NCBI GenBank assembly: GCA_003194525.1
Contig: NBIV01000220.1
Span: forward strand, 17,015 to 81,014
Direction of reading: 5' to 3'
DNA from: Gracilariopsis chorda
Taxonomy: Eukaryota; Rhodophyta; Florideophyceae; Gracilariales; Gracilariaceae
Length of the DNA: 64,000 bases
The notes below the pieces were generated by a model. It was given only the letters and a program-made list of their open reading frames with translations. It was not told the DNA's origin and did no database searches. Positions 21,541-33,810 of this stretch are shown here, piece after piece. Position 1 is the stretch's first letter; every line of letters begins with the position of its first letter. A program made the translations under genes and the position numbers.

Positions 21541-23867
21541 ATGTCCTTCGTTAGTTGAGTATCCTTTGCCACTGGAATCATACCAGTACGAAGTCGTGCA
21601 CAGAGCTAACGTTATGCTCCCTCACGGTTACAGTCTGCGCTGTTATGGGAACTGTTGCGTTCTCATGATGAATGAAGTCTGATCTTCTCCAGATGAAGGG
21701 GATGTTGGATGACGATCATCTTATACAGAACTTGTGGTGGTATAAAGAATTATATGAACACGCTAAAGGCTAGCTACTCTCCGTTGACATGACAGCAACA
21801 GGCTGAGCACGGTGATCAGGCGTGACTAGGCTTGTAGGCTGTTTTCTTTGTTACAGGTACACCATTAGATTTTAAATAAATGAAAAGGCAGAAGAAAGGT
21901 TGGGTTACGAGAGGTGTCTGTAGTTGGCACTGTCCAAGACTTATTACCATGAAAATAGTCCGAAATCACATGGCGTATCCATGAGTGCTTCCATAATCAG
22001 AGCCTGTCGGTTGAAGGGTAGCTATGTGCACTGGAAAAGTAGTAATGGTACATGACTATCGATTAAGTAGGGTGCAGTGGTTGATAAACCCTACAAAAAA
22101 ATTTGCAAATTTTTGAGAGTTAGCGGAGTCCATTGTACCGTTTTCTAATACCCAAACTGCAGCGATTTTGCAATTAGTTTATTTCTTAATTTGGAATGCA
22201 TTTGAAGTGTACACTCCGTGCGCGCGATCCAAGTGCGCTCACTAGTTGTTCCAGGTGTCATCCAATGTGGCACTTCTGAATGCATTAAAAACGCAATTTT
22301 AACAATTACAATCTATAGGTGCTCCGTTTATTGTGAATTGAACACACTACCCCTTGCACTAACATACCGGCTAACTTACGCTTCTTCTGAAGTCCATCTG
22401 CAATCAGAATATCAAAATCAATGCAGTAAATCAGCAATAGAAGATGCGGGGAGTTTTTCCGCTTACACGCCAGTCGCATGGCTAATATCTTCCGTTCACA
22501 TGAAGTCCCCTTTCATTTCACTTCAATATGCAGCCCGTCAATTCCCATTCGTTCTCCTATTACCCTCCTCTCACTTTCTATTCGCTCTCCATCTGTATGC
22601 ATATCACACTCTATCTGGCACGGCGTTCAACTCCGTTTGCTCCACCCCACTCGGCGACCAGCTTACGCTCGCTTGCAGGTCGCTTTCTCTTCCCATTTGC
22701 AACAATCAAGTTCTTATTTTTCATCCTTCGAGTTCATTGTTGCCCCCTGTAGCTTTTCGTGCTTCCCAACAGCTTCTTTGTACTCACAAATTGCTGTCTG
22801 GTTTGTTCGAAATCCACCTGCATGTTCGTCCGTCATGAATCTCCGCACGTCCGGCGAATCTTTCTCCGCTCGCGCTTCTGCCAGACTCTGGTAACTTCCA
22901 CCTCACGCGCTTATTTTAAGCGATTAATCTCATGTAGCCACAGTTCATTGTGCTCTGTGATCGTTCCTCCCGTCCCTCCCCACTCACTGTTCACTTCAGC
23001 CTCCGCATATTTCGACATCACATTCTTTCCTACGTGTTTGTCTCTGTGCATATGCCAAGACGGCTAGTAAAAACATAGATGGCACCTTTGCTCTTGTACA
23101 CAGAAGAAGCACGCATACAAAGAGTAGCACCAGCAAGGCGTGGACCGATTCTCGCTATCTTTCTAAGAACATCTAATTGTCGAAGTGAATGTTCTAAGAT
23201 TTTGTCAGTGAACATAAGGTCCGTGTGTATATTGTCATCCGTTTATATCCAAGTTGACGTCCATTCGTTTGCCCGTCAACCTGCCTTATTTTTTTGGTTG
23301 CAAAACATTCTAGTCAATTTATAAGTCGATTTTTGGCTCGTTGCCGGTGAGATGTCTCGAGTTCAACTGCAATCTCGACCCTTAAAAAGGAACAGGTTGT
23401 ATTACGCGTAATCAATGATCTTACGTTTCAACTTTTCCGCCACGAAGAACTCTATTGTTCTCAGCTTCAGACTAAAGATCATCATCAAGCAAGTTATCTT
23501 GAAGCCTTCTCCTGTGCATGAAGTAACATTGATGACTGCCACAATGCTGTAGCAAACGGGAGACAACAAGTTGATCTACAATGCTGATAAGCCTGGAAAT
23601 GATGGATACTTCCTCTATTGTCTTTTTCACAAATGCATCAATTGAATGGTTTCTTTTGTATAGCTGCCCTTGTCTATTTACATCCATGCCAGACACCCAA
23701 TCAAAGAGATCTACTTCATAACTTCGTTGCCAATGGCTCCATCAATGTGACCAATTTGCATCTATTAAAATTTCGATGAGCATTAGAACCAGTCCGTTGT
23801 AAACCTCAACGCACGTTCCATTTGTCATTTCGCAGGCGATGCGCCAGTTCCCCCGTCGTCGAGATGT
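21541..23867. other. No supported gene
   Basis: From 22480 to 23050 the plus strand is pyrimidine-rich, which produces Ser/Leu/Pro-rich ORFs in all three frames (22218-22838, 22478-22894, 22759-23067). None shows a domain. Around 22080-22200 the DNA is AT-rich. I see no RNA gene or terminal repeat. Confidence 0.45.
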
Positions 23868-26540
23868 TTACTTGTTTAGCGTTCCGGGAACCAGTTTGGT
23901 AGAAACAGACTGAGCAGTTTCCATCCTTTGAGAAGATAGACGAGGTCTGAAGACGACTACGGACACCAGTTCCACAACTTGAAACGCTTCTTGTGGCGTT
24001 ATGCTGTCATATTTTCTGACAAGATAGCTTGTCAATGTTAAGGAAAGCAAATCATCAGGTTCTTGACCGTTAAAAATGACATAATTGCACTGTTGACCTT
24101 CTAACTGATAACTTCTGGTGGTAGAACTGGTGCTGTCCCTGCACTCCACATCTTGAAAGAGATATTCATAGGCCTCGACAAACTTAGCGTTATTGAAAAG
24201 TGATGAAGATGCAAGGTTTAGAGCGTTCATCTGACTCAGAAATCATCCAATATACCACTCCATCCAGTACTGCGACTAGATAATCGGTGGCCCACACAGT
24301 ACAATGCATTTGGGGAGGTGAAGGATCAAGCGATTTTGTACTTGCACATGTGTATCCGACTTCAATCACCGTTAAAGTAGTACTGCTCATAGTTCTGATA
24401 GAACTGATCACAAAGCACATGGAGTTTCCCAATGTCAGTATGCCTCAAGGCAGTACGCCAGCAAATTTCAACAATCTCGACAAAGTGTCTGCAGCCGGAG
24501 AGAATTTGCTCAGAAAGATGGCCATCCAAAACCAGTAGACTGTACGAAAGAACGAAATCTTTCACCTTGATGAACTTCTACTCTGCAGATCGACTGAAAA
24601 GTGTCGTCCTGCATCCTAGTTGAATGGGGATACACTTTTCAAACTACTTTAACTCGAAATAAATTTGATTCAGTGTGGCTTTTGCGATCGAGTACACCTC
24701 GTCACGGCTATTGATCCATCCGCGGAAAATATCGTTTCCAATATTGTAGAACAGATGCATTATGTCAACTGAAAAAGAATTATAGGGCACAATGCTTGAA
24801 AGATTGAAGAGTACACTTCCTTCGTTAATTCCAGCATTTTGAGCAGAATTTTCTCTGACCCCTAGTATTTGAAAGCTCTTGAATCCGTCTTCGATTCTGT
24901 TGCTCTGTGCGCAGTGGCAGTCTTGAAGGGTTGAAAATTCTTTGCCAATCATCAGACGTCTCCACAAAACTAGGGAAGGAGTAGTGTCTCCGAGGAACAG
25001 ACGAGACTCCAGACACAGTGCAGTACCGACATGGTCTTTTCCCATTATGCCCTTCAATCCCAGCGATTTTCTTCGCTGCAGGAAGATCTCCAGTAAACAA
25101 TATGTTATGTACTTTAACGCGCTGCTTCGTTCCATCAAAGAAAATGAGTTCCGTTCTCAACCCGTTGTTCTCTAATTTCTTTACCTACTCGAGTAGTGGG
25201 CTAAGAAAAGATTGGAGATCTTCAGGTTCCGTTCGCCCAGGTATGAATGTGAAAGACAGAACATCCCAGATGAGAAATCTGTCAGACGGAGGCAAGTTAC
25301 AGAATACTGCAGCAATAGGCCAGACCGTGTAACTTTGCTTCTGGAAGGCCTGAAAACCATCTGTTGAGACAGATAAAAAGATTTCATCTCTCATAGTCCG
25401 TTGACTGCCATACCGTTGTGCACTTCTACGGAATGCTTCAGTGTGGAGAAAGTCGCCTATGAGCTCAGAGGGTACGTCATGCCTGGCACTAAAATAAGAG
25501 TACATCTTCCTGCAAAGACGTTTGGTCCTTATAACTGACTCTAACCGACCAGACAATTTAAACCATGGAAGTTTTGGGCCAGAGTAGCTATTGGTTTCTG
25601 GTCTTGGTTCCCGATAAAAAGAACATGCAATGATTTCATTCTTATAGAAGAGCGTATGACCAGGACACATTTGTAACCGGAGGACGATGCTTATGACGCC
25701 AGTCTGACGGCGTATACTCGAAACAACTGTTTTCCAACACTTGTACGAAGAGTTGATGTTTCGAAGAATTTTGTCCATGATGACTTGCGTAACATGGTGT
25801 TGGAAACAAAGATCTACACAAACCCTGTTTTCGGATATCCATGACAAAAATGGCGTTTGCTCATCACGAAAAATTTCCGCTGCATCATGCAAGAGGTCAT
25901 CCCCAGCAAAGGGATGCACAAAAGATCGTTCATGTTCCGATATCACTGTTTTTTATTGATGGGTTCGATAATATCAGAGCCAAGAGTTTCCAACTCGGGG
26001 AGAGCGGCAGAAATGTGCATGGTTTGAGTTCGAAAATCTGCCCAAAAGTAACCTGCTTCGGTGCTCTTAAATAACGCAGAATCTCCGGGAAAGACAACGT
26101 TAGAGTAGATGTTTTCATTCTCACTCGAAAAATGAGTCTCATGTACCTGACCATATGCGTTTCTCTCGACATAAACCTCGTCGTAGGCTGTATTAGTGTG
26201 ATGCAACTTGGAACCATCGAATCTCACATGTATGAGCGATTCTGCAGCAGAAATATTCCTCACGGCATCCGAATCTATTAAAATGGGATCATTCTGGACG
26301 GAGGTGATCACTGAATTACTGCGACTTTGATGGTACCTTCGTCCATGGTCAGAGTCCTCAACATCGTGGAGCACATTTGGGCCACTATTCTTATTTCCTT
26401 GCTGCGCAGTTTCTCGATTTTCATGATCAAAATGAGGCAGATGTGAGATATCAAGTGAGGTTAGTTCCCCAAGCATAATGGTTTCGTAGAAATCTTGACG
26501 GTCACCGGGGTCATTTTCATTTTTAATACTGGAATTGGCG
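23868..26540 (-). pseudogene. Tnp2-type DNA transposase (CACTA/En-Spm or related), broken
   Basis: Successive minus-strand segments have the order and motifs of Tnp2-family transposases. An N-terminal region (25943-26540) is followed in another frame by STDGFQAFQKQSYTVWPIAA, FCNLPPSDRF and FIPGRTEPEDLQSFLSPLLE. A TAG at 25185-25187 is followed in the same frame by VKKLENNG and GDLPAAKKIAGIEGHNGKRP with RYC. After a frameshift near 24890 comes FSVDIMHLFYNIGNDIFRGW. Further on are FVLSYSLLVLDGHLSEQI (24362-24565) and a C-terminal tail (23868-24230). There are several frame changes plus the TAG, so it cannot make a transposase. No terminal inverted repeats were found. Plavaka-like elements share some of these motifs, so the superfamily is not certain. 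Confidence 0.7.
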
Positions 26541-26559
26541 TGGATCTTCATCGCTACCG

Positions 26560-27100
26560 TTTGGGATAAATCTCTACGGTTTGGACAGAAACTTAGTACT
26601 TCCAATTCTCTACCGTCTGCGACGTGCGTGGGAACCTCAGAGACCCATCTTTCTTCTTGGCGAACACCACCGGGGAGGCCCATTCGGAGGTGGATGGCTC
26701 AATCACGCCCTTGTAGAACATGCATTAGATGTCCTCACGCTCATAATGGCGTGCATGGGGTCCGGCTGTCCTTGGGCGTTGATGTACCAGTTTTGTCTCA
26801 GGTTTGAACTGGATCGGTGCTTAGTCAAGTTCACTTGGCCCAAACGGGCGGACCAAATATCATCAAATGCGGATAACATTTCTATTATCTTTTGGCCATA
26901 CTTTACGAATTCTTCGCCAGTTTGGTGCTTCTCCTGCCATGGGGTGAGGGCATAGTTTGGGTGCAATCATTCACTTCAGGCTTGGCTTTTTTGCAAGGCA
27001 GCCTTCACCTTACTAAAACGCAACAATCCATGATGGCGAATGGTGTCATGAAAATAGGGCCAACCATCCCCTTCAAGGTTGTCGTTGCCAAACGTAAGGA
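26560..27100 (-). pseudogene. Ty3/gypsy reverse-transcriptase N-terminal fragment
   Basis: The minus strand reads LSAFDDIWSARLGQVNLTKH, then in a shifted frame [20 protein letters not shown] followed by [10 protein letters not shown]. These are the classic lead-in and first motif of Ty3/gypsy RT ([31 protein letters not shown]). The frame degrades after RF. The rest of the RT, RNase H and integrase are missing; at about 26550 the sequence passes into the Tnp2-type remnant, so the retroelement was cut by that element or by deletion. Confidence 0.75.
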
Positions 27101-27751
27101 GTGGATAGGGAGCGATATGCGTACAAAATGAGGATGGATTATCCTCTGAAGGGTACTATTGGGACGCGCTTCCGTATAAAAAGGTAATTTCTGAAGGTGT
27201 AATAGAGATACCATTCAAGAAGGTGTTAAGGGTGTGCAGGACTTTTACGTACGGTACATGTAGTTTATCAAGAATAAAGAATCAATTCCCACTTCAGTCA
27301 TTGTTTGAATCAGGAACAGAGGACACTGAGACTTGAAATAGTTGCCAATTTTGATAAGTCTAGAATTGTAGAAAATACTGCATCAAAAGTTACAATCGTT
27401 CTCGGCATTAGATACCTTAGAGGTGCTTTAAATAATGCACTGGAAGGTGCAATCGTTAAGCACGTTCTGCATCATGAGAGATGGTGACAAAATGCACCCA
27501 TCGTTGCAATTTTTAGCGACATTGCACATTGTGAAAGACGAGAAAAACGTGCAGTAAAAGGTGGAAACGTTGCGCAGTGGGAAAAATGGGAACAAAAAAC
27601 ATTGTGCGGTGCAGTCATTGGCCATGTAGCACAATGCCAAAGACAAGGACAAAGTGCACCGAACAGTGCAATTGCGTCTACATTTTGGATCATTCAGGAC
27701 GGGGAAAAAATGTACCGCACGGTGCAGTTTTTCTATTTAGGTCTTCCCTCA

Positions 27752-27797
27752 GGGCCATTCTACACAGGCGTCCCAGCCGTACTGGCGTACTGGCGTC
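27752..27797 (+). repeat. Left terminal inverted repeat of the Harbinger element
   Basis: It begins GGGCCATT and ends near GGCGTCCT, and pairs with 35631-35676. The duplicated TCA is at 27749-27751. Confidence 0.85.
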
Positions 27798-28153
27798 CTC
27801 TGAGTTTCTCGAAGAATTTTTTGATACATTTAGGGAAAAGGCAGAGTTTAGATTCAGGACGACCAGATCTACTTCTCGTCAATAAATCTCATCTATTCAT
27901 CAAACAAGAGCAATTCAATATACACAAGCAAAGGCCTGCTTTTAAGCTCACCCAACTTCAAACCATTCAGACTGTCAGTGTTGATCCTCATATCTGCTAC
28001 GCCTGGGATCCTACAAATTCAAAGTACTATACCGATCCAATCGTAGAAACTCCAACGCTCTGACGGCAGGACTATGAAATTCTCTACATCACTTTGTATT
28101 ACCGCTCGCTACGTTTACGACAACTTTCCATCGTTTCGCGTCATCGACAAAAT

Positions 28154-29383
28154 ATGACTAACCTTCCAAACGACAATCCGATATCCAACTCAAATCAATT
28201 GCTCGCCTCTACCACACTGATTCTATGCCTATGGCTTCGCCTAAGACGAAAACGATCGTTTCAACGAATATCTCAATTTCCGGCAATTCGGAAGCTTTCT
28301 GATCGATATGGGGATCTCTTTCATCACTCGCTTTCACGGCAATGCTTCTCAAGTCTGTACAGAATGAGCAGGGAAACGCTTAGAAACCTTACGTACAACC
28401 TATGACTATATCTCCAACGAGATAATTCAATGGCTACAAGGCTCGGTAACACCGTGATTTCTCCGCAGCATCGCCTCGAGATCACTCTCTCTTTTGTAGC
28501 GGCGGGCAGATATCAGGATATATTCAAGAGCTACAAATGTGAACCTTCCACAGTTTATAAGACTTTCCATGGGACGTGCGAGGCGCTGAATAAGGTTCTA
28601 CAGTTCGAAGGGCTGCCTGCCCCTGATGATACCTATCGTAATATTGCAGACGGATTTAAAACCTTTCGAAGAACCGTCAGTCCATTGACGGGATGTATCG
28701 GAGCATTGGATGGTATAATTATTAGAATTGCCTGCCCTGACAAGATGCACAACCCCGCCACCTTTTACTGTCGAAAAGGATATTATGCATTGCCAGTTCA
28801 AGCACTCACATCTTACGACTATCGGTTCTTTTTCGTTTCTATCAAGTGTGCTGGTGCTACACACGATTCTTTGTGCTTTAATGTATCAGAGCTTGGACGA
28901 AATCTTGTAGAGAAAGGCTTTCTGATAGGAATTTGTATTGTAGGTGATGAGGCATATACATGTTCAGAATTCTTGATCACCCCTGTACCGATGTCAAAAG
29001 CGTCTGATTGGGAAATGGTCTTCAATTATTATCTATCTTCGTTGCGAATTGTGGTGGAACAGGCGATTGGAATTCTGGTATCGAAGTTCACAATGTTGAA
29101 GAAGGGACTCAAATTTGATCTTGCACGTAACACCAGGGTGGTGGCCGTTTGTATGAAGCTCCATAACTTTATTATTGAGCACGAGGGATGTCGAGTAATC
29201 CCAAAGTACAGTAGCGAGGACAGTGAAAAGATGAAAGAGCATTGTGAAGATTGGTATAACCTTTGTGAGGAGGCAAACAACGTGACCGATGAGGTTTCTG
29301 TAAAGCGATCCGAGATGATTGGGGTCATAGAGCAGCTGAAAATGAAGCGCCTATATGCCCATCGTGCATCCAGGGCCTCTTAA
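28154..29383 (+). pseudogene. PIF/Harbinger DDE transposase (DDE_Tnp_4 type), one in-frame TGA
   Basis: The frame runs from ATG 28154 to the stop at 29383 and is interrupted only by TGA 28403-28405. The N-terminal part carries YRMSRETLRNLTYNL, the usual helix before the catalytic domain, and the frame resumes LYLQRDNSMATRLGNT. In the downstream 317-codon block the triad is D94 (GCIGALDG), D173 (VGDEAY) and E210 (RIVVEQAIG), with FYCRKGYYALPVQALTSYD and GATHDS between, all standard for this family. It cuts and pastes the element together with a DNA-binding partner. An ATG at 28430 could start a shorter protein that keeps all three acidic residues. The TGA could be a mutated CGA; a small intron cannot be excluded. 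Confidence 0.85.
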
Positions 29384-30596
29384 GTATCATCCTCTCTGGG
29401 TTTTCTAACAAATCCAAGCACCATAAAGGGTTTGAAGCTTCGCTCTCAACGACAGCCCGTACAGTTCTCGTTGTCGCCTTCCTCACTTCGCCAAATCCGC
29501 CACAACATGATCTACGGTTCTTTTCTTCTGAAAGAGCTGGGTGAGGCAGGTCTTCGAAAGCAAGGAGAGTGGAACAGCAAGATCGATCGTTTCTCCTCGA
29601 GCGATTGCTCGCACTCTTTGCATCTATAGCACCGGATTCCCTTATTCGGGAGCGAGGGATCGACGCAAACGAAAGCGTGTACGGGAGGCAGCAGCCGCTT
29701 GAATGCCTGCGCTGGAGCGGCGCGCCGTCAACGCGCCACAGCATCCACACATGGCGTCCGTTCTCACCTGCACCGCTATTGACTGCCATACCGTCAGCCC
29801 TTGCTGGCCTATTGGTCGGAGCAGCAAGGTTGCTAAGACGCTTCCCCATGACAAGTCTATTGTTTTGAGAAAAAATCTTCTGAATCGCGACCCTGATACC
29901 ACTTTCCAGTTTGGAACCCTGATTCCCTTCATTTGGAGGATTTCTGTTATTAAGGGTTGTAGGGTTGAACATAGTGGTCGGATTAGCGCCCCGGAACGCA
30001 AGAGGATTAAAATTAAAAGCCTCCATGTTCAGAAACCCTTGCTGTGTTTGGGATATTGACAGCTCTAGAATACTCTGCCTTTCAAGGGATTCTGAACAGG
30101 GGATTATCCTAAGAGATTGCTAACCGCCAATTTCAACCCCCGTTGGGCTTTGGAATGTTGACGAGTTGATGGAACTGCTTTCATGTGCTGCTTCTTTCAT
30201 CTGCCTCGCGACAGCACCTGCTTTCGTACCAACGAAATTCGGAGGACCAGGGCGTTGGAACTGCTGGGTGAAATTGAAACGATCTTGATTACCAGCCATT
30301 GCTGTTAGGACGTGAAGCACAGATCCACCTATGTTTGCTCGTTGGGGGTTGGCTTGCCTTATGTTTGACGGGATTGGCAAAATCGGAAACGAACACGAAA
30401 ATCTTTGTTGCAAGTTAGCATTAGGCACCGAGCACATACTTTGTTCTGACATTACCCCAGGGAGCATCCACGTTTTTGGACCCCGACCAGATCCATTTGA
30501 TGATGGAGAACGACGAGAATCAGACTCTGGCGTCTTTTTCTGGATAGGAAGCTTGGAGATTACGTTGGGAGATAAGCCCGGGATAGTGGACTGCAT
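29325..30596 (-). pseudogene. Asn/Gln/Pro-rich hypothetical protein with an in-frame TAG
   Basis: The minus strand is open from about 30596 to 29325 except for TAG 30120-30122. Upstream it reads QSTIPGLSPNVISKLPIQKK and NPQRANIGGSVLHVL; downstream come SISQTQQGFLNMEAFNFNPL and MFNPTTLNNRNPPNEGNQGS, similar in composition, so the two parts were one low-complexity chain. The 3' end overlaps the transposase and is probably not all coding. Disordered Asn/Gln-rich sequence gives no function. It lies inside the Harbinger element. Confidence 0.4.
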
Positions 30597-31011
30597 CTGG
30601 TTCGGGGTAACGCCATTTTGGGTGCGACCGTTCTGAGTAGCGATACGCTGCTTTATGCTCTAACGGAAGCTCGACTGCGTTACAAAATCCTTTGGTCGCA
30701 TCTGTCTTGTCTTCTCCTAAAAGAGGCCACACAGTACGCAAAGGTCTCTCGGAGCCATAAACATGTTAGTCTGCAATCTTGGGCAGCCGTAGACGATACC
30801 GAAGGTCTTCCAAAAGCCCTTCACGGGACAGAAAGCGATGCTTGCCTTGAGCATTGAGCTGTCCCCTCTTGTGCAGACCAGTGTGTCTCGCTTATTGCAT
30901 GCGCAACGATTCGGCAATCGCATTCTCCTCAAGACTTCTGCCCGGATTGCCATCGCTGGTGAAATCGGCCGATGCCATAGGGTCAGAAATATCACAAATT
31001 CTTGACGTTAG

Positions 31012-31075
31012 AGCGCTGTTAGAAGGCAAGTACGGACAAGCAGAGCGCTGTTAGAAGGCAAGTACGGACAAGCGG
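31012..31075. repeat. Tandem duplication, two ~32-bp copies
   Basis: GCGCTGTTAGAAGGCAAGTA followed by CGGACAAGC occurs twice in direct tandem with one difference at the edge. It lies inside the Harbinger element between the Asn/Gln-rich remnant and the bromodomain fragments. Confidence 0.85.
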
Positions 31076-31217
31076 AGCCGTGCAGACGGGCGCTAAGCAT
31101 GGCTGCGTTGGTGGCCTTAGTTTCGCCATGCTTGCTGTACTTCTCCTTCCCTCAGTGGAGCACCTCCTTGTTCTTCTCAAGTGGCTGACGAGTGTTGACA
31201 ATGAGCTTGTCCGTGAG

Positions 31218-31631
31218 TCAACGCCTTCTTACTGAAGATATTAGTACGGTCCTTGCCGTTGAAGAGCAGACAGTTGGACTATATGAGATCGAAATCCCTT
31301 CGGAACTTGCCGAGGCTCTTGTACTCGCTGCCCATAAGCTTGGAGCAAACGGTGGAGCGGTCCATGGGGCGTCTGATGATGTCATGATAGCCAGCAACGC
31401 CCTTGACGGGCTCGAGGAACATGTCTTATTGGTCCTTCTTCCTGAGCCTGTCAAGCACGTCACCGCATTGCTGATTGAAGAACTCTGTGAGGGTGTCAGG
31501 CGCTCGCGGCCATCACAAGGTGTGTTGGGCGGACGGCCACGCCGGCGGGCGGAGGAGAGCTTCTTATGGGGGGGCGTGTTGGAGTTGAGGTACGAGTCGA
31601 TGGCAGGGCGGCGACGCTTGGCAGTTCCCAT
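31218..31631 (-). pseudogene. Bromodomain fragment A (captured, minus strand)
   Basis: A start with MGTAKRRRPAIDSYL and a basic RRRGRPP segment leads, after a frame change near 31495, into a clear bromodomain: FNQQCGDVLDRLRKKDQ, FLEPVKGVAGYHDIIRRPMD, MGSEYKSLGKFRRDFDLI, SNCLLFNGKD. Two stops break it, TAA after KKDQ and TAG in DLI-TAG-SNC, where bromodomains have a Trp (TGG to TAG). Bromodomains bind acetyl-lysine on histones; this one is dead. It lies head-to-head with fragment B on the other strand, inside the Harbinger element, which suggests capture from a BET-like or related host gene. Confidence 0.7.
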
Positions 31632-32043
31632 GGGCACCGGAGGGTGAAGGGAAGAAGGGTTGGGGGGGTGCAGGCGCGTGCGCGCGAGAGAGATGATGCA
31701 GTGATGAGGAGAGAGGGGGATCGAGTGGTTGCGAGGGGCACGCGGGGGGCATCCGGAAGCCACTTGAACGCGTGCGCAGGAGTGGTGCACCGTCAACCAA
31801 CGCCCCACAGCATCTGCAGGGCACGCGCACAGCGCTCGTGCGCAACCGCCGCTGCTGCACAAGCAGAAACATGGCACGCAAATGGAGTGTCCTGACCGCT
31901 GTGCGTAGATGGCGTGGCAGTTGGGTTCGCTCGTGCAAACGGCAGAGACTGCGCTTTGAAGAAGCACCAAACGCGCGCCGCGCGTCGTCTTCGTACCCCT
32001 GGCACCTTTGCGTCCGCGCAGCGCGCCGACACGCGCGCTGTGC

Positions 32044-32304
32044 GACCTGAAGGAGCTGCTCAAGAAGCGCCACAACAACCTGTTGGGTAAGGTCTCCGAC
32101 CGCGACGGTTATTGGATCTTTCTGCAGCCTGTCGACGTCGTTGCCATAAACGGCTACGCAGAGCTTTTTGCGCGCCCCATGGAACTGTCCACCTGCCATT
32201 ACAACCTCACCATGGGCGTGCACCGCATGCTCATGAAGCTTTGTGCTGACCTGGACCTCACCTGGTCTAAATGCTGCACCTTCAACGCCGATGACTGCAT
32301 CTAA
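32044..32304 (+). pseudogene. Bromodomain fragment B (captured, plus strand)
   Basis: The reading frame gives DLKELLKKRHNNLLGKVSDR, FLQPVDVVAINGYAELFARP followed by MELST, and ADLDLTWSKCCTFNADDC, matching helices Z to C of a bromodomain (FLxPVDxxxxxxPDYxxIIxxPMDLxT, LTWxNCxxFN). A TAA (32302-32304) closes it; FKEAM and FADRMLSLSERRF follow and could belong to the same original domain. The conserved Asn of the acetyl-lysine pocket sits in TFNADD. It differs enough from fragment A to be a second bromodomain or a second gene. Confidence 0.65.
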
Positions 32305-32693
32305 TTCAAGGAGGCCATGTGTAGCCGTCAATTTGTAATCTGACCAGCCTTTGCCGACCGAATGCTCTCGCTGTCCGAGCGTCGTTTCCACGTCAAGCTG
32401 ACTCATGTCGAGAACAGCTGAAGTGCTTTTTTCGTGGCTGCTCTTCTTCCCGCTGGTACAGCTCGCCGTCCGCTGCTTCTGTTCAAGTGGACTGTTTCAT
32501 GCAGTTGCCGTCGTCTGTAGTGCCATCTCCACATGTGCATCGTCCTCAACGCAACTCAGCGAGCCGCACCTCCAATCGCTTCACACGCTCTTCTCTTCCA
32601 CTGCCGAAGCAATCCACACTCTCCTTCTAAATGGGACTCCAAAAGCTCCCGCCATCCGAGCCACAGGAGCCGACGCACGAATGTACTACCAAA

Positions 32694-33614
32694 ATGAGGC
32701 TAGTTGAGCAAATAACCCCACAAGATGCACATCAACATTGCATCAAACAAATCCTGCTGTCCAAGAGCACCAAGTTCCAAGCCATGAGCATCGCAGACAT
32801 AGGAGCGTACAGCGCGCCCTCTTCCTACATGGAAAGATTCAAACCATAGAGGGTGATGAACAGGTTTACCACGAACCTCTGGTCCATCTTCAATGTCTTG
32901 TGCACTCCAATCCTCATAATGTGCTAACTGTGGGCGGTACTGATGGCGGTGCTGCTATAGAGGCTCTTATATGGCACTCCGTCAAGTCCATCGTTGTCGT
33001 TGACATTGATAGAGAGGCAGTTGATGCGTGTTGCAAATACCTTCAAAACGTAGCACTAGGCTTTCTGGATGATCCAAGATGTAACCTCATCGTCGGCGAC
33101 GCTTTAGGCTACATACACAGAAACGAAACCCCATTTGACGTCATCATATGCGATTTAACAGATCCTATGGAATACGGTTCAAAGCCTGCGCTTGTTTACA
33201 AGGGAATTATTCTGCAACGTGAAGCGAAGGTTAAAACTTATGGGAGCAATTTCAATCATGAGCGGTCCCACATCATTGAGGGAAAGTAACGTATTGTTCC
33301 CACGAACTTGTGCAGCTCTATCATCTGTATTTACGTCTATACGTCCGTCTCAAGTATTTGAACCAACCTGTGGCCCGCGTCTTGGTATAGTAATCGCTAC
33401 GGACAAAATGCAGCCGCTACCCGAAGCTAACGAACTGGATCTGAACATAGCCAAATCCATAAACGGAGAAATGAATGTTCTCGATGGCGCTTCTGTTCAT
33501 GGTCACTTTGCTAGTCCTCGGTGCCTGAGGAAAGCAGTAATGGAGGAAACAGAGATTTTCACCATCGATAACCAGGTTCCGACATTTGGCGAAGGCATTC
33601 TGAACCGGAAATGA
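32694..33614 (+). pseudogene. Thermospermine/spermidine-synthase-like pseudogene
   Basis: Three frame-shifted parts reconstruct the order of an aminopropyltransferase. First is an N-terminal part (32694 to about 32815). Next comes FLHGKIQTIEGDEQVYHEPL with VHLQCLVHSNPHNVLTVGG, VVVDIDREAVDACCKYL and PFDVIICDLTDPMEYG. From about 33197, in another frame, are TRELFCNVKRRLK and a C-terminal ELDLNIAKSINGEMNVLDGA...ETEIFTID, a layout typical of plant/algal thermospermine synthase (ACL5 type). The GGGEG loop reads VGGTDGG. Two single-base frameshifts (near 32815 and 33197) kill it. It sits inside the Harbinger element and so looks like a captured host gene or retrocopy; no introns are visible. Confidence 0.75.
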
Positions 33615-33810
33615 TGATGTCCCAGGAGCGCAACTTTGCACATATCCATTCATGTGCCACTCGGTATTGCAAAGCAGTTCTCGTTTTCGATCTTGGCAAA
33701 GAAGTGGAGTTTTGTGAAGCCCTATAACGGGTCTAAGCCCCGTTGTCGGGCTGCAGTGAACAGCATATGGGCCCCTTTGTAATCGTTACTCGTCCAACAA
33801 TTGGTTAACA

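Noticed and set aside
22218-23067. Signal-peptide-like ORFs rich in Ser/Leu/Phe
   Set aside because: They follow a pyrimidine-rich DNA tract in all three frames.
31564-32406. 280-codon minus-strand ORF over the bromodomain B region
   Set aside because: It is antisense to the plus-strand bromodomain and Arg/Pro/Ser-rich from GC composition.
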